DNA of 64,000 nt, taken from assembly GCA_037976565.1 (NCBI GenBank), contig CP137668.1, forward strand, positions 6,880,496 through 6,944,495, read 5' to 3'. Of this stretch, positions 23,088 to 34,707 are shown in pieces. This DNA is from Mesocentrotus franciscanus (taxonomy: Eukaryota > Echinodermata > Echinoidea > Camarodonta > Strongylocentrotidae). Each line of letters begins with the position of its first letter. The stretch's first letter is position 1. A program made the position numbers and the translations under genes. The notes under the pieces were generated by a model. The model was not told where the DNA came from, ran no database searches, and saw only the letters and a list, made by a program, of their open reading frames with translations.

Positions 23088-23468
23088 GTTTGTTTGTTTG
23101 TTTGCTTTTATTTCTGCATTCAAAATAATACAATACATAATATAAAATGTGTTTACAAAGATAATATACAAAACAATTCGTAAGATAAACAATATAGTCA
23201 TGATACATAATGAATACAAAATAAGGAAGTGAGCTTAAACTTTTTTTATAGATATATATATACATATATATATACATATACATACATGTACATATATATA
23301 CACATATACATAGTACATGCATACATACATATACATACACACATACACCTATACATACTCTCACATATAATATAATATAATATAATACATATAATATAAT
23401 ATATAATCCAATCAATGAACGCAGGAGACCGCCATCGTGAGCGGTAAGGCTTGAAATTGATGGCGGCC
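23088..23468 (-). mobile_element. Retroposon-like insertion with (CAAA)n tail
   Basis: 381 bp present only in duplication copy 2, flanked by TGTTT (23083-23087 and 23469-23473). Read on the minus strand it starts GGCCGCCATCAATTTCAAGC, passes a TA/CA-rich microsatellite and ends GAAATAAAAG then (CAAA)n. A 3' tail plus flanking duplication fits a 5'-truncated LINE or a SINE. It post-dates the segmental duplication. Confidence 0.75.
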
Positions 23469-25306
23469 TGTTTAACAGGGCCTCATGAAAGACCACAATT
23501 ATTGGTAATAATGAGTCACCCTGTCTAAATATCAGAAATAAATAATAGGTTTGCAAGGATAGTGTTGTGTTAACATTGTCTTTAAAAATTAAAAAAAATG
23601 TCAATACATGTACATATATTCCAATGGTGGTTTAAAAGGACAGACTAAGAAGAAGAAAAAAGGAGCCTTTTTTTTTAAAGCTCTTTAGGCACAATGTTGT
23701 TGCAAGAGTCTGAGAGATTTTAGACATAAAATATCACCTATATGACTTCTACGACTGGTACTACAGCATCTCAGAATCTGTATGTGTACACTGTCCAATG
23801 AGAGAAGCCTTTGTACATGTGTATGGAAAGAATATCCCTCTTCATATACAACTTATAAAAGCAATGCATGTATTTTTAATTCATTGTGCAAGATGTAAAA
23901 GTTTTTCATGTGTAGCATCACAGAGTTGCCAATTCGGACCAATGTGATGATCATTGACTTTTGATCTTGGGTTCTCACATATTCAGCCTTGGGCCTTTTT
24001 TTTTTTATTGTTCGGCTATACAGTGCTTTTAAGTTTTTGAATTATCAAACTTTTATTAGGTTTCCATCTCGTGTAATTCAACTAGTATACACGTTATTAC
24101 AGACAACAAATAAAGGTTATGTGTGTGTGTGTGTGGAGGGGTCTGCTGAATGTGATGTCCGTAACATACATGGTATGGATGTGGTTGTAGTGATTATGAA
24201 AGTGTTGAAAGGAGTGGTAAAAATTCACTTCATTTTGCTCTTGTTAATGCATTCTGGCCCCAAACCGTACTTTATCAAGTAATTATAACCGTATAGTGGC
24301 CAATGTAATTTGTGAGATGAAGTGGAGGATGTTTTTTTAAGGCTCATCAAGGATTTTGTTGGAGAAGGGAGTAATTCCATAATTTCCAAAAATCTCTTGA
24401 CAAGGGTTAGGTGGGGGGTGTCACATTTTTAGGTGCACATTGGATCTAACATTGGAAGAGGGGCACAAAAACAATTAATTTTTGTGTATGTACTAATTAT
24501 GGTGTGCACAGTTGGGTTTTAAAAGAGGGTCACAGGGCGGTTGTCCCCCAACCCCCATCAGCCAGCAGCACTGGAAGTCAAAGAAGTCTTGATGAAGGAC
24601 AGTCTCGTAGAAGTGAACTCATTCATACAAACACATAAACTCATGGGGACATCCCCCATCTATCTCTTTTGCTCCTTCGCTCTCTACCTTCCTCTGACTG
24701 TCTTGCTCTCTCATCTCATCCGTCTTGACTTCGAATTACCCACCCTCTTTCTTTTTTTCTCTCTCTCTCTCTCTCTTTTCTCTATTCTTCTCTTTGCTTT
24801 CTCTTTCTCTAAGTGCTCCATATATCGTTTCCTTCCATTTGCAGTGTCCCAGTCTTTTGTATAGCTTTTTTTGACACACCCTTTGTATTTTAAACATGCA
24901 TCTAGCATTAAATGTTGCAAAAAGCTCAGTATAAAAAGTTATTTGACTTGATAATAGGCCTATGATAATTTTTAATAAGCTCGCGCTTGTATTAAATGTG
25001 ATATGGGGGGAGGGGCATGTTAACGCAACATTCCAGCTCACCATCTGACCACGCCCACTTTAACGACCATGCATAAAATCTTGTAGAGTTGCCGCGCCGC
25101 ATGTCATCACAGTAATTAGATGTGTTAAATGTGTTTACAGGCTCAATGCAATGCATTCTACATCGCTTGCATGCGAGAAAAGTGCTTAGTCATATTACAT
25201 CCCGCTTCGGTTCCACTGGACTGGTCTGGTACAAACGCCACGCACGAACTCATCTCAAGCTCATTTATAAATAAGAGTGCTGCTTATACTAGTCTAGGTG
25301 TACATA

Positions 25307-25495
25307 CCAAACTGAGGAGACCGTACAGCTAGCTAGCTGCAAGCAGCCTATTCTGTATTCAACTTCAAAGCTTGATTTCGCGTCCCGATCCCGATCCCGA
25401 GTTTCAAAGCCCAGAGAGCTCCCGACGCGACGAGGACCACGATACCATACTAGTCCATACCATTTTCGTTCAGAGCAGGAAAATAAAAAATCGAC
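25307..25495 (+). promoter_or_regulatory. Probable promoter/5' UTR of the FMN reductase gene
   Basis: About 190 bp between the duplication breakpoint and the ATG. The native upstream region continues leftwards into the duplicated block, so a near copy of the distal promoter (to about 21949) exists 3.35 kb upstream. The TATAAAT-like word at 25265 is missing from the left copy. The start site is not determinable. Confidence 0.35.
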
Positions 25496-25625
25496 ATGGC
25501 AACCACAAGCGGACTGAAAGTTGTATTGTTCTTGGGAACATGCAGAGAAGGGCGGATAGGGATTCGAGTGGCGAACTTTTTGATCAACCAACTGAAAGCA
25601 AGAGGTCATGAGGTCGATTTTCTGG
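25496..25625 (+). CDS. FMN reductase exon 1
   Basis: ATG in context TCGACATGG, 43 codons plus 1 nt, donor CTGG|GTAAGT. It encodes the first beta strand, FMN phosphate loop and first helix. Confidence 0.9.
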
Positions 25626-28600
25626 GTAAGTTACTAAATAATTGGGGGCAGTAGACCGAAGATTTCTGTCTCTTTCGTTCGTTAATTAGCCTCTGATTTG
25701 GGTATAGGGTCGGCTCCTCTCTTTAGAGACAGAAGCCGACCATAGCGACTGCATTGCAAACTAATGCTCGCGTTCGAGCAGTAAACTTATGCCCAAAATA
25801 CTACATTTTACCCGATGCATATCCGATGGCGATGCATTTATTATTGTAAATTAGGCCTATAGGCTAAAACTACATCGGTTTCACCTACCAGATTGACTGT
25901 TAGACAGAAATAACTGTCTGGTATGGGTCATTCTTTAATAAAACTGACATTTGTTGAGGAGCCAGATGCAATCTCAGCGTAACAACTGTCGATATCAACT
26001 CAGAGACTGAAGCTTTCGGTCTAATTGACTGTATGATGCGTTTAAGGCTAATAAGGGTCTTTTTTCCGGATTTTCATCGCCGAAATTGAGCAATGAAAAT
26101 CTGGTGGAGTGGAACCGATGTAGTTTAGCCTAGGCAGTCGCTATGGTCGGCTTCTGTCTCTAAAGAGAGGAGCCAACCCTACCCAAATCAGAGGCTAATG
26201 AACGAAAGACAAAGAGACAGAAATCTTTGGTCTACTAGGGGGGCAGTTGATCTGGACCCCCCAAATAAAATTCAAACGTGGTTTATTTGTAATTCGATAC
26301 CAGCTGATTTACAAATGTTGGTGAAATGACATGATTTCCAGGTTTTTTTCTTCTCACTTTTGCCTATTTAATAATATGCCGGCAGAGGCGGAACTCCGGT
26401 TGGGGGTGGGGAGGGGGGCACTGTGCCCCGTCTTAATTTTGCAAGTACCCCCCAAAAGTCCCTTTTTACATAAGACAAGTGCCCCTTTTCTTTTCTAATA
26501 ACTCTCCTTTTCCTCTCTTTTCATCTCTGGTGAGTACGCCTACGTCTTTTCAGGTGCGAGAAATTCCCCTTTTAATTCACCTATGATAATAATTGCCCTT
26601 TTTACTTTGACACGAGCACCTTTTCTTTTCTAATAACTGTCCTTTTCCCTTTTGATAAGTGCCTATAACATCCATAACATGCACCCCTAATTCAAGGCGA
26701 CTTAGGGCCCCTTTTTCTTTAATTTTCCCTAGAGCTAGCTCGCTACACTTGCTTAATTTTCATTTATAGATGTTATAATTATGTTACTTATAAAAGAACT
26801 TTTCAGTCTTTCTTCATTAGATTAATTGTGCTTATACTGATCAGGGTTTGTTTTTTGGCTTCTTTTTAAGATGTAATTTTTCGCACTGGGACCTCACAAA
26901 TCTTAAAATTTTTGTTTGCTCTCTTTGCTCGCTCAAAAATTGATATACAGACCATATCACACCAATTAAACTGCAAAGTGCAAAATATGTTGCTTATAAA
27001 AAATTAAGCAGTATCTTCTACCACTTAAAGAAAGAAACAAAATATTGATGTCATCCCTGGTAGTGTAATGATCACAATCATGACGATGTAGGGTATACAT
27101 ATATACCAATGTCTAAAAATGGTGTATGTTTTTTTTATGTTTCCCTTTGTAGGTGCCCCTTTTTTCCAGAAAGTGCCCTTTTTGTTGGTGCCCCTATTTT
27201 GGAAGACGCTCCACCACCCCTGCATAATGCTACTTGGTGGTGATGCGGATTTTGTTCTGACCCCCCAAAAGTTTTGCTCATTAGGCCACTGTAAAAAATC
27301 TCCCCCAATTTTTGTTCTTCTCCTGCCCCCTTTTCTTTCTTCTTCTTATTATGGTTAGTTTGTTACTATTACTATTATCATCTCCACCATCATTATTATC
27401 ATTATTATTGTGAAGCTTCTAAATTATAGTTGAGAATCACCCCACAAACAGTCAATCAGAATCCAAAATAGTCAACTATCACTATCACTATCAGTATCAG
27501 TCAGCATACTTATCTAACCAGGGATCGAGAGTTTAAGAGATATGGAGATACTGTCTCGAAAGAATTTCCAGAGGGAAATATATTCAGGATTAACTTGGCT
27601 TAACAACAAGAAATGTAACCCTCTCCAGCCATCAAATCCATCAACAGCTGCCCTTATCAAAACAAATGCCCCCGCTTCAAAACGGCACGGCGGCTGCACG
27701 GTCACCGCGCCTTCTCCACGCAACCTTTGCACGGAAGCTGCACAAGCTCCGTACGATTTCCGTGCAGAGGCTGCGGAGACTGCACGGCTACTGCATTAAA
27801 ATTGCACGATTTCTGTACAATCTCTGAGCAGCCTCTGAACGGATTTGCCCCGGCCTGCCCGCAAGGGCCAAAACAAGAAATGACACGATGCTCATAGATA
27901 ATGTAAACACAAACATCGTAGCATGTAGCCTCCTACGATGCCCCTAAAATCTCACGCAAAATCGTAGACTAATTCATCGTACGGCGCCCGGGGCAAATGT
28001 AATCCAGGCATTAGTGAGCATGCAAGGAGAAAAGAATAGAATCACTGACAGGTGAGTAGAGAAGAAGGAATTTCTACCGGTACATTTAGATCCCGAATAT
28101 ACCAATGAAGAAAAGGACAAAAGAGGCAATGATTGAATCGCCGGTTTCGTTAATAAATCAGCAACAATTAACTTCTTGTACCGACGATTGGAGTGCAAAT
28201 AGACAATAGAATGTCAAATACGGTACCTTGTCTGGGAGGCGCTCGTCAATTTCATCAGAACAATAACACAGTTCCGTTGGAATTAACAAAAACGGCGATG
28301 TAAACAATGAAGATGAGGATAGATTAATGATTACAAACTGTCCAGAAATAGGTACAAAAATGAAAACTGCTACACTACACTCCTTTCCTTTCTAATCCAC
28401 GACCTTCAGCAGAATATATGCAGTGTCCGAATCACTGGCAGGCTCACTTTCTGAATTGTTTCAAACTCAAACGACACTTTGATTCCAAGATCAGCCATGA
28501 AGCTCTTAAGTCTTGGTCATTGTTCCCAAGGCTCCAATGACTATAGATATAACCCTTGTCTTCAACTTCCATACCCTTTTCATTTCACATGCTAGATCAT

Positions 28601-28772
28601 TGGCCTTCTGTGTCTTTTCACCCTCTTTCTTCTAAGCTCTGCGGTCTCTGGGAATTGCATTGTCTATTATAAGACATTCCCTCTCTTTTTTTGTGAGAAT
28701 GATGTCTGTTCTTCTTTCTTGTATCATGTTGTCTGTTGGGAAATTGAAATAATTACTATTATTATTATTATT

Positions 28773-28814
<42 letters not shown>

Positions 28815-31675
28815 GATGCTGTTGGTGTTAGTTTAAAAAATATTCAAAAATTCATCATCGCTATCAGTTCATATTCCACAGCTGCCCAGAAACTGAACCT
28901 TCCAATCCTGACCCAGCCCTTACACTTCTACAAAGACTGTCTGAATTCCCTACTATCCTGAAGACAAAATCTTCAACGGTATTCGTCAGTATACAAATGA
29001 TGCATGCGCATGAGTTCATTATACCATCTATCCGCACTCGAATTGAGGCTGTGTGTATCTATTGCACGGCCGTTAGGCCGAGTGCGATAGATACACACAG
29101 CATCAACGAGGGCGGATAGATCGTATAATGAACGAATGAAAACATGCATCATTTGTTTTATACAACGAAACTCCTAGATCCTTGTTATTTGATGTAAAAA
29201 TAATTAATTCAAGATTGTTTCATGACAGTTTATGGCTGACAAATAAATCTCAAGTTTTAATAAGTCTCAATTTAGTGCACACACATAAGTATAGATATAG
29301 CAAGCGCATGCATGCACCTCTATCTATACCCATTTACGGATAGTGCTGCGCAAGAATAGGCCCATGTGTACATGCAGTATTAAGCGCTCTAACCTCTACG
29401 CGCACTACTGTGCGGCACTGAAAAATCGTTGGATAGTACTGGAAAATATTGCACGCTTTTTCATGAAAAAGCGTGCAATAGGCTCAGTAAATGAATCACA
29501 CGTGACCGCGATTGACCAATCATTTGATTAGGATCTGGGAGTGAGTTGTATAAAGACTCATAGTCATCTTATCATTCTTGTAGCAACAATTTGTTATCAA
29601 CCATTCAAATTCCACAGCTGCACAGGAAATGAATCTTCCAATCCTGACCCAGCCCTTGCACTTCTACAAAGACCAGTCTGAATACCCTACTATCCTGAAG
29701 ACAAAATTTTCAACGGTGTCTGTCATCGTCATCTTATTATTCTTTTAGCAATCATTTTGATTAACTATTTAAATTCCACAGATGCACAGGAAATGAATCT
29801 TCCTATCCTCACCAAACCCATACACTTCTTCAAAGACCAATCCCAAGCCCCTACTATCCTGCAGACAGCCAAGGCAAAGATCGTCGCTGCTGACTGCTAT
29901 GTCGTTGTCTCTGGGGAGTACAACCACTCTATCCCACCAGGTCTCAGCAATCTGTTTGACTACTTCCCTGCGTCCATCTTTAGCTACAAGCCTTCAGGAA
30001 TTGTCTGCTATTCCCCAGGTAAACAACTTGGCCCATATTCTACTAAATTCATTTATAAAATCCGATGCAACATTTAAGTCATGCTGGACAAAGGGAAAAC
30101 TCATACCTCAGTGTCTAACTCAATCTAAACTCAACTCAAAAACCAGAGGTGGGTATTAATATTTGTAGAATATGGACCATTGAGTGTAGTCTTCTCTGAG
30201 ATTTTGAGCCATGAGAATCAGACCTGTCTACAAAGGCCATAACCATGGGTAATTCAAGTAGTATTGAAAGGTGGTCCTTGTATGCAAGTACATGAAGTAT
30301 ATATATATATATATATTATATATATATATATATGTACATGTAGGTTCAAGCCTTTTATAAAGCCTCGAGGTTCGGTGATAGGCTAATGATTTGTCAGGGA
30401 AGGTTTGTTTGTGTCACTATGGGTCATGCAAAAAAGACCATGTATGAAATGTTCTTAAAATTATCTCCAACAAATACATCAGCAACTCACAACTGGTGCA
30501 CAATTGAAAACCTTTTTTAATGTTAGATTGTCATTGTGCTTAAATCTGTTTTTAATTTTGATCAAAGTAGCCTTTCCTGTGTAATTGCATATATATTTTT
30601 TTCATTGTTTGACAAAGATTTACTTCAAAAGCATGACAGGAAACTTTGTGCAAATAACAATTGTCTACATGTGCATCCCCCCTCGAATATTTCACAAAGC
30701 TCAGTGTTGGTTTTGATCATTTAGCACTAATAGGAAACAGTTAAGGGGACAGAAGTGACAATCATCTATCAGTACTCCCAGCTGTTTGCACTTTGATTTT
30801 GATGGGTTTCCAAGACAAAAAATACAATTACATATTCTGGTAGTTATTTGCCTTGTCACTCAAACACATGTAATGGTTACCATGGTTTCTTGGGCATGAT
30901 GGGATTAAATCCTGCCTGTACAAACAGGAATAAGTGCTTTCACATTGGCATAGAGAGAAGGTACATGTACCTACTTGGGTTTCCTTTTTAATGTTTACCA
31001 TTCTGTCAATTATTTAGTTTATCAAGAATTTCAATCAGCATTAACGATGTTTGCTATTTTATTGTATTTCTCCATCCAAAGTTTTTGTCTTTACAATGCA
31101 CTCATTCTCTTTATCGTCTTTTCTCTTGTTGGGGGGTTTTGTTCTTCCATGTTATGGCTCTTGAGGCTTTGTTATTCTTCTACTTTGGAATTCATCCTCT
31201 CATACTTTCATCCTTTCTCTCCCTCCACCCATTCCTTCCCCTCTTTCACCTGCGCCTCCCCTCCTTCTCTCTTCATCCTGTATTCTATTCCTACATTTAC
31301 TGCCTCTTCCGCCACTACCATCTCCTTCTTATCCTCCTCCACCTGCTGCAGCTGCTGCTACCCCTCTCATCATCCTGTCCTCTGTTTCCTCACTTTCTCC
31401 CTGTCTCCATTTTCTAATATCTCTCCCATTCTCTCATCCATACAGGTCAATATGGTGGTATGCGCAGCGCCATGCAGCTGAGAGCATTCCTTGGCGAGAT
31501 GGGGTGCATCAGTGTCTCCAACATCTTCGGCATCCCCAAGGTTCACGAGGCTATAAGCGAAGAGGGGAAACCCCAGAATGAGCACATGGAGAAGGGGGCT
31601 GGGAAGCTACTCGCTCAGCTCGAGTGGATGGCGCAAGCAATGAAGGCCCAACGTGAGAAGGTTGGCACTCCATGA
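25496..31675 (+). CDS. NAD(P)H-dependent FMN reductase / quinone reductase family protein
   Basis: A flavodoxin-fold oxidoreductase that uses bound FMN to reduce flavin, quinone or azo substrates with NAD(P)H; usually cytosolic. Exons 25496-25625, 29782-30018 and 31446-31675 join in phase (1+2, 1+2) into 198 residues, the normal length for the family. Residues 8-13 form the first beta strand; GTCREGR (14-20) is the phosphate-binding loop (family GSxRxxS). SGEYNHSIP (87-95) carries the flavin-contacting E-Y-N; SPGQYGGMRSAMQLR (121-135) is the second flavin-loop signature. No signal peptide or membrane segment. Intron 1 holds a 587-bp foldback element, a hAT-like element, a LINE fragment and two partial copies of exon 2. 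The exact substrate cannot be read from sequence. Confidence 0.92.
25650..26236. mobile_element. Foldback MITE in FMN reductase intron 1
   Basis: Terminal arms of about 110 bp: left AGTAGACCGAAGATTTCTGT, right the complement ending TTTGGTCTACT. Inner arms around CTACATCGGTT and AACCGATGTAG also pair. The middle (25905-26030) matches a fragment at 48893-48995, containing ATAACTGTCTGGTATGGG. Confidence 0.8.
26383..27222 (-). mobile_element. hAT-like non-autonomous element, copy 1 (GTGCCCC subrepeats)
   Basis: Left end CAGAGGCGGA and right end GGAAGACGCTCCACCACCCC; the interior is full of 'AAGTGCCCCTTTT' subrepeats. It is the reverse-orientation relative of 38320-39674, sharing terminal CTTCCAAAGTGGGG-like and GGTGCCCTTTTTGTTGG-like blocks and an inner 'GCGAGCGAGCAAAG' type block. 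No target duplication is discernible. Confidence 0.7.
27223..28220. other. Intron sequence with GCAC-rich patch
   Basis: Short CACTAT/ATTATC simple repeats near 27360-27500, then a GC-rich stretch (27670-27990) with many GCACGG, GCTGCA and TACGAT words in loose repetition. No gene recognised. Confidence 0.4.
28380..28735 (-). pseudogene. Degenerate C-terminal end of a non-LTR retrotransposon ORF
   Basis: The minus-strand translation reads, with stops and frameshifts, LIIDNAIPRDRR, then a QKANDLACEM-like segment, then a KTRVISIVIGALGTMTK-like segment and LHIF. This matches the conserved tail found after reverse transcriptase in many invertebrate LINEs (DxAIPxDxR ... VVPVVIGALGT). Only the last 110 or so residues remain. 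Recognised from memory of the family pattern; clade not assigned. Confidence 0.75.
28752..28816 (+). repeat. (ATT)n-(GTT)n microsatellite
   Basis: Pure trinucleotide runs: ATT, then TGT/GTT. Confidence 0.9.
28882..28978 (+). pseudogene. Partial duplicate of FMN reductase exon 2 (copy 1, frameshifted)
   Basis: 97 nt resembling the first 98 nt of exon 2, preceded by the same ATTCCACAG acceptor and followed by ACG|GTATTC. It would start AAQKLNLPILTQPLHFYKD, but a 1-nt deletion after that breaks the frame. Confidence 0.8.
28989..29535 (+). mobile_element. Foldback-ended dispersed element (family shared with 54.7 kb)
   Basis: The left 175 bp is a palindrome centred near 29074: GCTGTGTGTATCTATTGCAC with its complement, and outer arms TACAAATGATGCATG and CATGCATCATTTG. 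It continues through CCTTGTTATTTGATGT, a TTTTTCATGAAAAAGCGTGC hairpin and GAATCACACGTGACCGC to about 29535. The same blocks occur in reverse order at 54705-55128. Confidence 0.75.
29618..29715 (+). pseudogene. Partial duplicate of FMN reductase exon 2 (copy 2)
   Basis: 98 nt with intact frame starting AAQEMNLPILTQPLHFYKDQ, preceded by the same polypyrimidine tract and ATTCCACAG acceptor as exon 2 and followed by ACG|GTGTCT. Splicing it in would shift the frame of exon 2 or exon 3, so it is a relic or poison exon rather than a coding alternative. The unit including about 50 nt of upstream intron is a direct repeat of 29728-29879. Confidence 0.8.
29782..30018 (+). CDS. FMN reductase exon 2
   Basis: Acceptor ATTCCACAG, donor CCAG|GTAAAC; 2+234+1 nt. 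It encodes residues 44-122, with the SGEYNHSIP flavin motif. Confidence 0.93.
30297..30345 (+). repeat. (TA)n microsatellite in intron 2
   Basis: Two uninterrupted TA runs followed by GTACATGTA. Confidence 0.9.
30346..31445. other. FMN reductase intron 2, no element
   Basis: AT-rich, then a long pyrimidine-rich run (about 31190-31440) ahead of the exon 3 acceptor. Long frames here reflect composition only. Confidence 0.45.
31446..31675 (+). CDS. FMN reductase exon 3
   Basis: Acceptor CATACAG; completes Gly123, then QYGGMRSAMQLR; TGA stop at 31673-31675. The C-terminal helix is LLAQLEWMAQAMKAQ. Confidence 0.93.
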
Positions 31676-32535
31676 GCCATGTTGCCTCTGCTTATTCAGT
31701 GCATTTAACCTGACTGGTTGTATTCTGGAAAGGAAAATTGTTTGGTTGTACAACACATGCTCCGGCGACAATAGCTCCCAGTCAATTTCCCAGACTAATC
31801 AAATTCATATCTTCAGGCTGGACCAAACACTATTCCTAACCCTGGCCTAGCCCTATATCCAACTTAAACCCAATCAAAACCATGACCTCACCCTATATCT
31901 TTGATGAAGTGAAGCATGGAGCAATTGTCGCTAGAGCAAATGTCGGAACAACAATTTTTTTAAGCTGGGTTCTTGCTAAAAACAATTAGGATAGAAAAAA
32001 AGGTGTGTTTTGAGTAGGTGGCAGATAGCTTTTGTGACATGGGTTTTAGGTGATGATCTGATGTAATTACGTAATGATGTTATAACTAGCAAGAAATGAC
32101 ATGATACATGTAGGTGCAATACATTAATTGCTAACTGCCTATTCTAAGAACACTGATTCATTGTAATTTATTCTGGCATCATTGATCACTTTGCAGTGAG
32201 ACTTTGAAGTCTCTAAGCGCTATCGGGTATAGGGTTAACAAGCTTGAAAGGAAATGATTAGCCTTCACATTTTTTTTAATGAGCAATGATTTGCTTCATT
32301 GGAATTTCAGAGAAGGCAATGAGCACATAAATATGTGCAATGTTAGTCTTATTTATTTACAAATTAATTCAGCAGCTAAAACAACTTGCTTTCACCTTGT
32401 TAATCTTCACCAAGTTAATCTTTACCAAGTTAATCTTTACCAAGTTAATATACATGATGTACTACTAGTGCTACTCATAAATATAAAAATGTGTCAAACA
32501 AGATACTAGTAAACGGGTGGTACTCCTAACACTGT
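31676..32535 (+). other. Probable 3' UTR of FMN reductase and flank
   Basis: No exon recognised. A SINE-end-like fragment (AAGTCTCTAAGCGCTAT) lies near 32205, and three ACCAAGTTAATCTT 14-16 bp tandem units near 32410-32450. AATAAA words occur only further on (33803, 34583). Confidence 0.4.
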
Positions 32536-33180
32536 TTTTATTATGTTTCGGGTTGTCCGTCCGTCCGTACATACGTCCGTCCGTCTGTACGTCCCGTTCT
32601 CGTGATCGCGTTATCTCAAGAACCGATAGATGGATTCCTGCCAAACTTAAGTCATGTATGTATCCTGCAGAGCCAATGAACTGAATAGATTTTGGGGTCA
32701 TGAGGTCAAAGGTCACAGGGCTCATTATGTATGCAAAAATAGCTCATGATCGCATTATCTCAAGAACCGATTGATGGATTCCCGCCAAACTTTGGTCATG
32801 TATGTATCTTGCAGAGCCAATGAGCTGATTAAATTTTGGGTCACGAGGTCAAAGTTCAAAGGTCATTGGGCTCATTATGTATGCAAAAAAAGCTTGTGAA
32901 CATATTATCAATAGAACCGACGGATGGATTACTATCAAACTCAGGACATGTACATGTATGTACTGTATCTTGCAGAGCCAATGAACTGATTAGATTTGAG
33001 GGTCATGAGGTCAAAGATCAAAGGGCCATACATGTATATGAAAAATAGTTTGTTATCACAATATTCTGAGAACCTGTTAATGGATTACAATCAAACTTGA
33101 ATTGTAAAATTTGCTTCTGTTTTGGTTTGTAAAATCGCTCTATTATATGGCGGAGGCGCGCAGTCGAAGGTCCATTTAGT
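32536..33180 (+). mobile_element. Helentron/HINE-like element C
   Basis: Starts with GTTTCGGGTTGTCCGTCCGT and the same 142-bp GATCGCGTTATCTCAAGAACC units as element B (about 3.5 copies, decaying rightwards), ending TATGGCGGAGGCGCGCAGTC...TTTAG. The terminal hairpin has partly decayed and CTAG has become TTAG. A perfect AGGTCAAAGGTCA lies at 32703-32715. Confidence 0.7.
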
Positions 33181-34695
33181 TTCTTTTATTTCAGAAACAG
33201 CAAATCGAAATTATGATCCAATATTGGTTAATGACTGTATTGGTAATGTCTAGGTCGCTGTGTGAAGACATCTGAGCATTATGATATTTAAATCGTATTA
33301 TCAAAATTGAAATTCACTTTCAGAATACAACCCCATGCATGCATTTCATTGCCTCCATCTTGAGTCCAACACTGCCACAGAAAATCCTGTAAATTTCCAA
33401 AAAATGTGAAGAGTAAGGATGATTGAAAGAATGCCAATTTCGGTCATAAAAAAGCATGAAAATAGAGGGCTCCAATGGGAAATACGTTAATGAAAGATAT
33501 GACCAAACAAAGGTGGAGATTTGTTCAAAGCTATCACATTCCTTTCTTAATCATGCAAGTATTTAGTGGTATAAAATACTAAGGAAAACAACTCGACAAA
33601 GGTAACTAGCATGTCATCATGTTTATTTTCGAAATTATTTTCGAAAAAACATTCCATTTGAAGAACTCAGGTATACAAACCATGCACAAGAAGATCCTAA
33701 GAGAACGTTGTTGTTTTTCTTCACCTTAAAGATACTTTGCAATTAAAGAATCCCTCACTATGCACAAATGTTAGTCATACTGTCGAAAAGAGTTATGGAG
33801 GAAAATAAACATTCTGATCTTATGTGGCCTTACGGGTGGTAATTCTGAAGGAAGAGCAAAGTAACTACTGTAGAATGTCTAACTATACTATGTAGCGGTC
33901 TTTCATATACCGGGTAGGTTGAGAAGTAGAGGGTACAGAACATGTAGTTTGTATCCTTCAATTTTTAAATCAATCATTTAAATAACTTGTATCTTTCAAG
34001 AAAAAAAATGATTGAAAGTGTGTCTTTGTATTATTATGTCTATTCAAATAAATCATTAATGCCATTTATTATTATTATGTGTTTTTTATTAACTTATTTG
34101 GGAAAGTTTTTTTTTAAATACCTTTAAACAGTGAATGAAAATCTACATGGATATATATCCATGCTATGTGTATCATGCTGTACAATAAGTTATCTGAAAA
34201 CTTGTGACAGAAAAGATACCTCATAAGTTCTAAATCTTTTATGTTTTGTTCTGTTATCATTTGAATCTCTGTGACCAAATTAAATAGCTTATATTTACAC
34301 GAGCTTAGTGAAAAAAAATTTCAATCAATTAACTCCTGCAAAGCCTATATTAAATCATGAATACATGAATTTGGAAGAATCGCTATCCTCCATTGCAGAC
34401 GTATGTGCAGAAATGCACATATACCTTTGTCTATGGAATGGTTACCTTGGATGTATTTAAGTGCTATGTCACAGAGGAAGAAAATGAATGCAATAATGTT
34501 TAATTTTGTACTACTTTTGCCAATGTATGGTGATTTAGTTATATATATAAATAGTTTTTAGATTGTTCTATATAATGGTTTCTAATAAAGTTTAAACATA
34601 CCTCCTCAGCATTTTTGTATACATGTAACTTGTGATGTAAGAGACTTGAATTACAGGAGACAAAGCACTAAATCACTTTCAAATAGAGTAATAGA
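33181..34695. other. AT-rich stretch without recognised feature
   Basis: No coding exon seen. AATAAA words occur near 33803, 34044 and 34583. Confidence 0.4.
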
Positions 34696-34707
34696 CCCAT
34701 AATAGAC

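Larger units (their letters stand above)
21955..25306 (+). repeat. Segmental tandem duplication, right copy
   Basis: Second copy of the unit. The junction with copy 1 shows ACATA microhomology shared by all three breakpoints (18974, 21950, 25302). It holds an IF1 exon 4 duplicate with a nonsense codon, a 381-bp insertion absent from copy 1 (23088-23468) and, at its right end, the native upstream region of the FMN reductase gene. Confidence 0.92.

Noticed and set aside
23080..23604. 174-codon minus-strand frame
   Set aside because: It runs through the TA/CA microsatellite and (CAAA)n tail of an inserted element; Tyr/Cys/Val-rich low-complexity peptide.
26383..26400. An 8-bp target duplication around the hAT-like copy 1
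   Set aside because: The flanks (AATATGCCGG and CATAATGC) do not match well enough to claim one.
31085..31417. Leu/Ser/Pro-rich frames before FMN reductase exon 3
   Set aside because: Pyrimidine-rich intron sequence leading to the acceptor.
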